Below are positions 56,651 through 64,000 of a stretch of DNA of 64,000 nt, in pieces. The position numbers were made by a program, and so were the translations under genes. The DNA is from Paenibacillus sp. DMB20 (GTDB lineage: Bacteria > Bacillota > Bacilli > Paenibacillales > Paenibacillaceae). The notes below the pieces were generated by a model, which searched no databases, was not told where the DNA came from, and saw only the letters and a list, made by a program, of their open reading frames with translations. Numbering within the stretch: the first letter of the stretch is position 1; each line of letters starts with the position of its first letter. Where the stretch lies: positions 348,455-412,454 of the forward strand of contig NZ_LAZU01000032.1 of the NCBI RefSeq assembly GCF_000987955.1, in the 5' to 3' direction.

Positions 56651-57738
56651 TTAAATTCCCGCCAGCACTTGGTACCAGATGCCGCGCTTGGAGTACAGCG
56701 TTTTCCGCACGTGGTCCCAACCGCCGAGATATTCGATGTCAAACAGGCCGTCCGGCTGAGGAAACCGCCCCTTGTTTTTCTCGTATACCGATTCCTCCAC
56801 CGGACGGAAACCGTGCTTCGCAAAGATCGACTGCGCCTCCGGGGAACGTAAGTAGTCCACGAACGCTTCCGCCAAATCGAGGGTACCGTGTTCCTCTGCA
56901 TAGGTACGGACGACGGCGGCCGGGTTCTCGATCAAAATCGTATGTTCAGGTATGACAATATCGTAGCGAACCCCTTTCGCGATCCGCGCAAGCAGTTCAT
57001 TCTCATAAGTAACAATGACATCCCCCACGCCATACTCAAAGGCGGCCATGGATGCCCGTCCGCTCTTGTCGAGGGATTCCACGTTTTTTGTGCACCTTCT
57101 CCAAAAAAAGCTTTGGCTGCCTCGGGATCCTTGCGTCCCTGCTCCTCGGAACGCTTCAGTCCCGCACCGTAGATCGCGTTAATATCCCATTGGGCCCCGC
57201 CGGACGTTTTCGGATTCGGATACAGCACCTTGACCTCCGGCCTGGTGAGATCCTCAAACCCCCGAATATCTTTCGGGTTGCCTTCTCTGGTACCCAGCAC
57301 AACGATCGAGCGGGTTACCATTCCGCCGTAAGGCTGTGTCTTCCAGTCCCCGGAAACCAATCCGGCCTTGACCAGCTTATCGATGTCCCCTTCCAGGGCC
57401 AGCAGGGTGACATCCGCTTCAAAACCGCCGGCAATGGACCTTGCCTGGGTTCCCGAAGCCTCATACGATTCCTGAAACGTAATGTTCTCGCCGGTTTTGT
57501 CATGCCATTCCTCCCGGAACCGGGGAAGGATTTCCGCCATAGCATCCTTCGCCACGCTGTAAGCGCCCACGACAAGGGTCCTTTCACCAGACCCGGTAAA
57601 AGCCGTTTTCGCCGTTGCTACAGCCGCTTTTTCATCCCTCCCGCCGTCAAAGCAGCCCGCCAGCAAAGGGAGCAGGAGAAACAGGATCAAACCGGATATC
57701 CCTAGACGCCCGCTATTTCTCCGTATCTCTGTTTTCAT
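56651..57738 (-). CDS. sbp: Sulfate/thiosulfate-binding lipoprotein, one frame break
   Basis: The corrected product is about 362 aa. It has a signal peptide and lipobox LLAGC. The sulfate-binding family is shown by VVGAYSVAKDAMAEILPRF, SYEASGTQARSI, YPNPKTSGGAQWDINAIYG and the later EYGVGDVIVTYENE (each quoted apart). The break is at 57084-57089, where one base seems missing from an A run; adding it reads GAQKNVESLDKSGRAS. The ATG at 57738 follows AAAGGAGAG. It is the last gene of the cysT-cysW-cysA-sbp operon, 28 bases after cysA. Confidence 0.9.
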
Positions 57739-57766
57739 ATCCGCCGTCTCTCTCCTTTTCGCTCGG

Positions 57767-58829
57767 CTATATGATGACCGGCATGGGGTCGAATTTCAGC
57801 CGGTTCTCTTCGATCCAGCTCTCTTCCTCATTGAATAAGTAAGCGCGGTGAATGAACACGCGAACCTTCTGTCCCGGCTGAAGCGTCTCCTTTTCCAGGG
57901 AACGGTAGGTGACCAGCTTATGCCCCTTAACATCCACTTCGACCAGCCATTCGCTGCCGCGAAAATGAAGATGGCGGACGATGCCTTGCTCGGTCGCGGA
58001 AAGCACCGGAAAATCATGGTCCCCTCCAAGCTCGATATATTCGGGACGGATTAATGCCCGCGCCTGCTCATCGAATCCCGTTTCAAAGCCCTTCAGGATC
58101 GAGGCTTCCTCGACGATCGTGGACTCCCCGATGAAGGTGGCCACAAACGGGGTTTTCGGCTCCTTGTAGATATCCCAAGGCGTTCCTTTTTGCTCTACCC
58201 GCCCCTGATTGATAATCATGATTTCATCCGCAACCTCGATGGCTTCATCCTGGTCATGCGTCACGAAAATCGACGTGATTCCGACCCGCTCGATCAGATC
58301 GCGCAGCCAGGAGCGGAGCTCCTGCCGTATTTTCGCGTCAATGGCGGCAAAGGGCTCATCCAGAAGCAGCAGCTGCGGCTCCGGCGCCAAAGCCCGGGCA
58401 AAGGCGACACGCTGCCGTTGTCCGCCGGACAGTTGGTGCGGGTAGCGGTGCTCAAACCCTTTCAGCCCGGTCAGCTCCACAAGCTCCATCACTCTTTCTT
58501 TGATTTGGGGCTTAGGTATTTTTTTTTACCTGCAGGCCGAAGGCAATGTTGTCGTACACGGACATGTGCTTGAACAGAGCATAGTTTTGAAAGACAAAGC
58601 CGATCCCGCGCTCCTGCGGCGGAATGTCGTTTACGACCTGACCGTGAAACGCGATATCGCCGCCGTCGGGCGTTTCCAACCCGGCCAGCATGCGCAAAAT
58701 CGAGGTTTTGCCTCCTCCGCTCGGCCCCAAAAGGCCGATCAGGTGTCCCTTCTCGATGTCAAAACTGACGTCTTTAACGGCGTGAAAGCCGCCGAAATGT
58801 TTATTCAGGTTACGAACCTCAACATGCAT
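57767..58829 (-). CDS. cysA: Sulfate/thiosulfate ABC transporter ATPase, one frame break
   Basis: The corrected product is 353 aa. Walker A is GPSGGGKTS near residue 37, the signature LSGGQRQRVAFARAL near 135, Walker B LLLLDEPFAAID, and the switch His in FVTHDQDEA. A C-terminal TOBE-like regulatory domain follows (GIVRHLHFRGSEWLVEV). The T9 run at 58519-58527 breaks the frame; with eight it reads LQVKKIPKPQIKERVM. It starts one base after the cysW stop. Confidence 0.92.
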
Positions 58830-58830
58830 G

Positions 58831-59628
58831 TCAATGCACTCCCTTTCTCTTTTTGATCCACTCCATCAGCAACAGAAGACCGGCTGAGAAAGCTGCCAGT
58901 ACCAAAGCGACTCCGCTGGCCGCAGCCACATTGAAGTTCTCGACATCTTGATAGACGAGCGTTGTGGCGGTTTGGGTTTTGTTCATGATGTTGCCCGATA
59001 CCACGAGAACCGCCCCGAACTCCCCGAGAGACCGAGCGATGGTCAGCACCATCCCGTAGACGACCGCCCAGCGGATCATCGGCCAGGTCACCTTGCGGAA
59101 CGTCAACCATTCGTACGCTCCCAGCGTCGATGCCGCCTGCTCCTGCTCGGTACCGATTTCCTGAAGAACGGGCATCACTTCCCGGACCATAAGCGGAAAC
59201 GTCACGAACAGCGTGGCGATGATCATGCCGGGAAAAGCATATACAACGTTAAACCCGATCCCTTCGAAAAAACCGCCGATAATGCTGTCCGGTCCCAAGA
59301 GGAGCACAATCATCAATCCGCCGATGACCGGGGAAACGGCATAGGGCAAATCCACGATGCTGTTCAGCAGGCTTTTGATTTTTCCGCTGAGCCAGCCGGC
59401 ACGTACAAGATATAACGCCATCATGATGCCGAACAGCGCATTCAGCAGCGTGACGATAACCACGATGGCACCTGTCATGAGCAGTGCGTGAACCGCCTCC
59501 GGCCGGCCAAGCGCTTTGCCAAGACCCTCAAGGCCGCCGCTGAAAGCGCTGGTTACGATTTTGGACAGCGGGGCAATGAGCAGAACAAAAAATATGCCAT
59601 ACGTCAGTCCGATCAAGGCTCTTCTCAT
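58831..59628 (-). CDS. cysW: Sulfate ABC transporter permease CysW
   Basis: A 265-aa permease with six helices, intact. Its coupling loop is in EQEQAASTLGAYEWLTFRKVTWP near residue 170 (part), followed by ARSLGEFGAVLVVSGNI, the cys-permease hallmark. Start ATG 59628 overlaps the cysT stop as ATGA. It pairs with CysT in the membrane. Confidence 0.93.
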   Translation of the reverse strand: MRRALIGLTYGIFFVLLIAPLSKIVTSAFSGGLEGLGKALGRPEAVHALLMTGAIVVIVTLLNALFGIMMALYLVRAGWLSGKIKSLLNSIVDLPYAVSPVIGGLMIVLLLGPDSIIGGFFEGIGFNVVYAFPGMIIATLFVTFPLMVREVMPVLQEIGTEQEQAASTLGAYEWLTFRKVTWPMIRWAVVYGMVLTIARSLGEFGAVLVVSGNIMNKTQTATTLVYQDVENFNVAAASGVALVLAAFSAGLLLLMEWIKKRKGVH

Positions 59629-60444
59629 GATCGCCGCCCCCTTTGCTGCACGCGGTTCATCAGCCATAGCACGATAAAGGACAACGTCAACAGGAGGACC
59701 GATACCGCCGCCGCGCCAACCGGATTATCGCTTTCCACTTCTCCGTAGATAAACACGGAAGCGACAAGCGTACGTCCGGGAATGTTGCCGGCAACAAGCA
59801 CGACAGCCCCGAATTCCGCCAAGGCTCGCGAAAAGGCGAGCATGCCCCCGCTGATGATTCCGGGAAGCATGGCAGGTAAAATCACCCTAAAAAAAGGTGC
59901 GGGCCTTCGACGCCCCCATCGTATACGCCGCTTCCTCCTGAGACGGTTCCATCTCTTCCAGCAAAGGCTGAACCGACCGGATCACAAAGGGAAACGTTAC
60001 AAAAACCATCGCAATGACAATGGCCGGCTGATGAAAAACGATTTCCACGCCAATCCGCTCAGCGGCAAGACCGATCCAGCTTCCCGGCCCGAGCAGAAGC
60101 AATATCATCAATCCGCCCACCGCCGTCGGAAGAGCGAACGGGAGATCGACAAGGCTGTTCAGCAGCGTTCTGCCGGGAAATCGGTACTTCGTCAGCACCC
60201 AGGCAACCATCGTCCCGATTACTACGTTGATCAGAGCCGAGATCAGTCCCAGCTTTAGCGTCAGCACGACGGCCTTCCAGGCAATGGGGTCGCTTAAGCT
60301 TTCGGCAAAAGCCCCCCAGCCGTCCGAGAATGATTGAACATATACACCGAAAATCGGAAACACGATAAGAATGCAAAAGTAGAGCAAAATCGTGCTCCGA
60401 AATCCCCACTTCCACCCTTTATGGCGGATCAGTGCCGTCAACAT
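59625..60444 (-). CDS. cysT: Sulfate ABC transporter permease CysT, one frame break
   Basis: The corrected product is 272 aa with six helices. Visible are LVDLPFALPTAVGGLMILLL (part), EEAAYTMGASKARTFFRVILP as coupling loop and RALAEFGAVVLVAGNIPG. The A7 run at 59889-59895 breaks the frame; one base less restores FFRVILPAMLPG. It is the first gene of the operon. The ATG at 60444 follows GCAGGAGGG, and a promoter lies upstream. Confidence 0.92.
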
Positions 60445-60503
60445 GAGTCCCTCCTGCCTTCGAACGTCTTCTCGTCCGTTTTTATAAACTCACATTTCCT
60501 ATT

Positions 60504-60531
60504 AGTATACTTGGTATTAATATGATTAACA
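60504..60531 (-). promoter_or_regulatory. Promoter of the cysTWA-sbp operon
   Basis: Minus-strand TGTTAA (60526-60531), a 16-bp AT-rich spacer containing ATTAATACCAAG, and TATACT (60504-60509). The AT-rich surroundings, with TACCAAG and AATAGGAAAT, could hold a CymR-type operator, but I cannot confirm a match. Confidence 0.55.
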
Positions 60532-60622
60532 CTTTACCAAAGGGGTATGGAATCGTCAATCCATCTTTTGAGCTTCTTCGGGTAAAATAGTAGTAAATAA
60601 CTTTTGAAGGAGATGGATCTTC

Positions 60623-61024
60623 ATGCTGTATCATATGGAGCTTTCAACGGTAAAGCGGGATGAGATGAGGGACATTACACGGGAGATTAAGAATCTTGTG
60701 ACGGAAAGCAGCGTCCAGAGCGGGATTGCGCTTGTTTACTGCCCGCATACCACAGCAGGCATCGCCATTAACGAGAATGCCGACCCCGATGTCAAGCGGG
60801 ACGTGCTGATGCGTTTTGACGAAGTTTATCCATGGGAACATCCGAAATACCGCCATATGGAAGGCAATACGGCATCCCACCTGAAATCCATAACGTGTGG
60901 GCCCTCTCAACACATTATTATTCAAGATGGGCGTCTTTTGTTAGGCAAATGGCAGGGAATTTATTTTTGCGAATTTGACGGACCGCGGAGCAGGGAATAT
61001 TACGTGAAAATCATGCAGGGGTAA
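60623..61024 (+). CDS. yjbQ: YjbQ-family protein (secondary thiamine-phosphate synthase-like)
   Basis: A 133-aa member of the UPF0047/YjbQ family. It shows the conserved core YCPHTTAGIAINENADPDV near residue 40, YRHMEGNTASHLK near 77 and LLLGKWQGIYFCEFDGPR near 104, with the three His that mark the putative active site. Some members have weak thiamine-phosphate synthase activity; the true role is unclear. GAAGGAGATG precedes the ATG at 60623. It is divergent from the sulfate operon. Confidence 0.93.
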   Translation: MLYHMELSTVKRDEMRDITREIKNLVTESSVQSGIALVYCPHTTAGIAINENADPDVKRDVLMRFDEVYPWEHPKYRHMEGNTASHLKSITCGPSQHIIIQDGRLLLGKWQGIYFCEFDGPRSREYYVKIMQG

Positions 61025-61073
61025 AAATGCGAAATTCCGGCCGATTTAAGGAGGCGCCCTCGGATCTGCAAAC

Positions 61074-61114
61074 AAAAAAAAGACAGGCAGCGGTTATGGC
61101 CTGCTCCTGTCTTT
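61074..61114. terminator. Bidirectional terminator between yjbQ and the TetR gene
   Basis: AAAGACAGGCAG pairs with CTGCTCCTGTCTTT (one bulge) around about nine bases. An A8 run lies to the left and TTTC to the right. Confidence 0.8.
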
Positions 61115-61196
61115 CATTCATTAGGTAATTGACGTTTCAACGCTACATCGAAGTAATTCGTTGAAGCGCAAGTCCGCAAAAATTCGTTTCACCGTG

Positions 61197-61799
61197 CTAC
61201 AAGGGGTTAGATTTTGCCGTAAAGCCCCGGCATAATGCTTTCACGTGCGCAATGGCAGCAGGCTTGATCTCATCAAAGCTAACACGGTCCTGGATATAAA
61301 AAGATACGAAGCCGTGCGTCGATAAGAACAAGGTAAGCGGCAGGTTGCGCCTCTCTTCTTCACTGAAAACGTCTTCAAGCAAATGCTTGCGGACGAGCGC
61401 CGAAAACATATCGAAACACCGGCTCTGCTCGGTACGGCAGTAAGCCAACAGCTCCTCGTCCCGGATCATAAACATGATCTCATATTGATATGGATGATCC
61501 AACCCGAAACGGACAAACTCAAGCAGCAGCTGCTCAAGTTTCGAAATTCCGTCGCTGGGCGCCTTTCCTGCCGCTTCGTGCAGCAGCAAAGCCAGATCAT
61601 TGAAGTCTTTCATGACAATGGCGTAGAAAAGCTCCGCCTTTTCCTTAAAATGATAATATAAGGACCCGTGGCTGTAACCCAGGTGCTGCCCGATGCTCCG
61701 CATCGAGATGGCCCGGTATCCTTTGGTTATAAACAAATGCCTGGCCGCTTCCAAAATACGCTCTCTTGACAACTCCCGTTCTACCGCTCTTCGTGCCAT
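61197..61799 (-). CDS. TetR-family transcriptional regulator
   Basis: A 200-aa repressor. The N-terminal helix-turn-helix spans residues about 10-55 (RILEAARHLFITKGYRAISMRSIGQHLGYSHGSLYYHFKEKAEL, quoted as landmark order only: ITKGYRAISM then SHGSLYYHF). The C-terminal helical domain (about 80-195) is the ligand and dimer domain. It starts five bases after the yigZ stop, so both are co-transcribed. Target and ligand unknown. Confidence 0.9.
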   Translation of the reverse strand: MARRAVERELSRERILEAARHLFITKGYRAISMRSIGQHLGYSHGSLYYHFKEKAELFYAIVMKDFNDLALLLHEAAGKAPSDGISKLEQLLLEFVRFGLDHPYQYEIMFMIRDEELLAYCRTEQSRCFDMFSALVRKHLLEDVFSEEERRNLPLTLFLSTHGFVSFYIQDRVSFDEIKPAAIAHVKALCRGFTAKSNPL

Positions 61800-61804
61800 A
61801 TCAT

Positions 61805-62437
61805 TTATTCCCCTTCAATAAAATAAAGCGACTCTCCCTCCGTGATCACGGACTGACCCTGCGTCAAATCTACCATCCATGCCACAAAGCCATCCTTTTC
61901 CCCGTCCAAAGGCAAACAGGTTAATGTCACCTTGTCGGCAAAAGCCGTTTCCCCCATCCGGGTATTCCGACTGCGCAGTTCGTTCTCCACCTTGCCGAGC
62001 CACGTGTAATCCAGCTCAACAAACACTTCACGGTGAAGGACGCGCGTGATCGGATCCCCCGATTCAATGGCAGCCACAGCCCCGTCGGTGTAGGCTCGGA
62101 TCAAGCCTCCCGCACCCAGCATGATTCCTCCAAAATAACGGGTAACCACGATCGCCACATTTTTGAGTCCCTGGTTGCGGATCACCTCGAGAATCGGCTT
62201 CCCCGCCGTTCCGCTGGGTTCCCCGTCGTCGGACTGCTTTTGGATCTCATCCCGTTCCCCGATCATGTAGGCGGAACAGTTATGCGTTGCGTTCCAATGC
62301 TTTTTCTTGATATCTTCGATAAATGCGACGGCCGACTCTTCGGTTTCAACCGGCATCACATGGCCGATGAACCTGGATTTTTTAATGACAATTTCCTTGG
62401 ATCCCGCTGACCGCACCGTTTTGTAACGTTCCAGCAT
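61805..62437 (-). CDS. yvyE: YigZ/YvyE family protein (IMPACT-like)
   Basis: A 210-aa member of UPF0029. The N-terminal Impact domain shows KKSRFIGHVMPV near residue 19, WNATHNCSAYMIG near 48, DDGEPSGTAGKPILEVI near 70 and VTRYFGGIMLGAGGLIRAY near 98. The C-terminal DUF1949 ferredoxin-like domain spans about 140-205. The function is not settled (translation-linked in eukaryotic homologues). It forms an operon with the downstream TetR gene. Confidence 0.92.
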   Translation of the reverse strand: MLERYKTVRSAGSKEIVIKKSRFIGHVMPVETEESAVAFIEDIKKKHWNATHNCSAYMIGERDEIQKQSDDGEPSGTAGKPILEVIRNQGLKNVAIVVTRYFGGIMLGAGGLIRAYTDGAVAAIESGDPITRVLHREVFVELDYTWLGKVENELRSRNTRMGETAFADKVTLTCLPLDGEKDGFVAWMVDLTQGQSVITEGESLYFIEGE

Positions 62438-62514
62438 ATGCCGATATCAACCCCTTATGGCCAGGCAGAAAGTAGTGCGTCTTCCTTTCTTGAAAGGTAG
62501 ACGGCGTGTCCTTC

Positions 62515-62563
62515 ATGAAATATAAATCAAGCCTAACGAATCTTAGACTTTCTTATATTTCAA
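62515..62563. repeat. Dispersed stem-loop repeat, copy 2
   Basis: Arms TGAAATATAA (62516-62525) and TTATATTTCA (62552-62561) enclose 26 bases. The arm spacing and the inner CTTAGACTTTCTTATATTTC match copy 1 at 45519-45570. It is intergenic, next to the pgi terminator. Confidence 0.55.
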
Positions 62564-62567
62564 GAAA

Positions 62568-62600
62568 AGCAGTCCCCGGCATAAATACCGGGAAACTGCT
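62568..62600 (-). terminator. Rho-independent terminator of pgi
   Basis: Minus-strand AGCAGTttCCCGG pairs with CCGGGgACTGCT, followed by TTTCTTG. Confidence 0.8.
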
Positions 62601-62639
62601 TCCTTCAGCTGCTCTGTCTCTCTGTTCGTCCAAGTGGTG

Positions 62640-63997
62640 TTATTCGGAAAGTCTGGCTTCAAGCTCGGCTTTTTCTTTCTCGTAACCCGGCTTGCCGAGG
62701 AGAGCGAACATATTTTTCTTGTACGCTTCTACGCCCGGCTGGTCAAACGGGTTCACACCCAACAGATAACCGCTGATTCCGCAGGCCTTTTCGAAAAAGT
62801 ATACCAGATATCCGAACGAATAGGGAGTGAAATCTGGAATTGTAACAATCAAGTTGGGAACCTGGCCGTCCGTGTGCGCCAGCATGGTGCCTTGGAACGC
62901 TTTTTTTGTTAACGAAGTCAAGCGTTTTGCCGGTCAGGAAATTCAGGCCGTCCAGATCGTCCGGGTCGGACTCGATGGTAATGTGGTTGGCCACGTTTTC
63001 CACCTGAATCACCGTTTCAAAAATGTTCCGGCTGCCTTCCTGGATGAATTGGCCCATGGAGTGCAGATCCGTGGAGAAATCAACGGACGCCGGATAAATG
63101 CCTTTATAGTCCTTGCCCTCGCTCTCGCCGTAAAGCTGCTTCCACCATTCGGAAACAAAGTGAAGGGACGGCTCGTAATTGACCAGAATTTCGATGGCTT
63201 TGCCTTTACGGTACAGCGCATTGCGGACGGCCGCATACTGGTAAGCTTCGTTCTCGGCCACGTTCGGACTGCTGTATTCCTTCGAAGCGTCCGCGGCGCC
63301 CTGCATCATTTCCTCGATGTTGATTCCGGCCGTAGCGATCGGCAAGAGGCCTACGGCGGTCAACACGGAATAACGGCCGCCCACGTCATCCGGAATGATG
63401 AAGGATTCGTAGCCTTCTTCGTTGGCGAGCTTTTTCAAAGCGCCTTTTTCTTTATCGGTGGTTGCGTAGATGCGCTTCCGAGCCTCTTCCTTGCCGTAAC
63501 GCTTCTCCAGCTCCGCCCGGAAAATGCGGAAGGCGATCGCCGGCTCCGTCGTCGTGCCGGATTTGGAGATGACGTTAACGGAGAAGTCTTTGCCTTCGAT
63601 CAACTGCAGCAGGTGGCTCACATACGTGGAACTGATGTTGTTGCCCGCAAAATAAATCTCCGGCGTCTTGCGCTTGTCCTTCGGAAGAATGTTGTAAAAG
63701 GAGTGGGACAGCATTTCGATCGCCGCCCGGGCTCCCAGATAAGAACCGCCGATGCCGATGACGATCAGGACGTCCGAATCGCTTTGGATTTTGGCGGCCG
63801 CCTTCTGAATGCGGGCAAATTCCTCTTTGTCATATTGGGTTGGAAGGTCGATCCAGCCGAGGTAATCGGAACCCGCGCCGGTTTGGTTATGTAACTGATC
63901 GTGCGCCGTACGGATCGGTTCGGCGAAATAATCGATTTCATGCTGGTTTACGAAAGAAAGGGCCTTGCTGTAGTCAAATTTAATTTTTTTTCGACAT
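62640..63997 (-). CDS. pgi: Glucose-6-phosphate isomerase, two frame breaks
   Basis: The corrected product is 451 aa, the size of Bacillus Pgi. It interconverts glucose-6-phosphate and fructose-6-phosphate in glycolysis. Visible are VIGIGGSYLGARAAIEML near residue 77, SKSGTTTEPAIAFR near 145, the PGI signature region DVGGRYSVLTAVGLLPIA near 205 and SFGYLVYFFEKACGISGYLLGVNPFDQPGVE (part) near 395. The breaks are at the T8 run 63984-63991, only two codons after the ATG (with one base less it reads MSKKIKFDYSK), and at the T7 run 62901-62907 (LDFVNKKAFQGTML). Only three bases upstream of the ATG are in the window. Confidence 0.93.
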
Positions 63998-64000
63998 CGT

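Noticed and set aside
1..64000. CRISPR arrays, tRNA or rRNA genes, prophage and complete insertion sequences
   Set aside because: None was seen: no regularly spaced repeats, no cloverleaf-like tRNA sequence, no transposase or phage structural genes.

Overview
The window reads as a chromosomal segment of a Paenibacillus-like bacterium (Bacillales, low-GC Gram-positive lineage but moderately GC-rich). The call rests on gene content and signals: YtqA/YtqB neighbours, a short class I mannose-6-phosphate isomerase, a YesM/YesN two-component pair beside LplB/LplC-type sugar permeases, a TcyP-type cystine carrier, an ECF sigma factor with a DUF4179-type partner, strong AGGAGG ribosome binding sites and many stem-loop/T-run terminators. 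This is inferred from families; no search was run.

Layout. 1-7.6 kb: start of a family 2 glycosyltransferase, a UgtP/MGDG-type glycosyltransferase, trmB, ytqA-ytqB, manA and a lysophospholipase-like hydrolase. 7.6-13.3 kb: a small acidic protein, a B12-binding radical SAM protein, recQ, an AraC regulator and a START-fold protein. 13.5-23.0 kb: a sugar-utilisation locus with GH2 glycosidase, solute-binding lipoprotein, response regulator and YesM kinase on the minus strand and two permeases divergent on the plus strand. 23.1-35.5 kb: an intergenic repeat cluster with a truncated serine hydrolase, speD, an ArsR/metallo-hydrolase operon, a VOC dioxygenase, an AEC transporter, AraC and MocR regulators, acetyltransferases and an M24 peptidase. 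35.6-40.7 kb: tcyP and a btuFCD operon behind a cobalamin riboswitch. 40.9-45.5 kb: ECF sigma factor, membrane partner, secreted paralogue, lipase and DUF4309 protein. 45.6-56.4 kb: M29 aminopeptidase, serine hydrolase, lipoate ligase, YdjM, EamA transporter, Cof phosphatase, PhnP-like hydrolase, a TIR-domain gene pair, a serpin lipoprotein and a GNAT. 56.6-64 kb: a cysTWA-sbp sulfate operon, yjbQ, TetR, yigZ and pgi.

About 29 single-base frame breaks interrupt some 20 otherwise full-length genes. Most lie in homopolymers, and most are cured by removing one base. This looks like systematic sequence error, not gene decay. I give each such gene as one feature over its full span and state where the frame breaks.

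The most interesting items are a TIR-domain protein with an overlapping small basic partner just downstream of a serpin, a MocR-type regulator without its PLP lysine, two near-identical promoters in front of tcyP and the riboswitch-controlled B12 operon, and a sigma/partner locus with a secreted paralogue of the partner's sensor domain.
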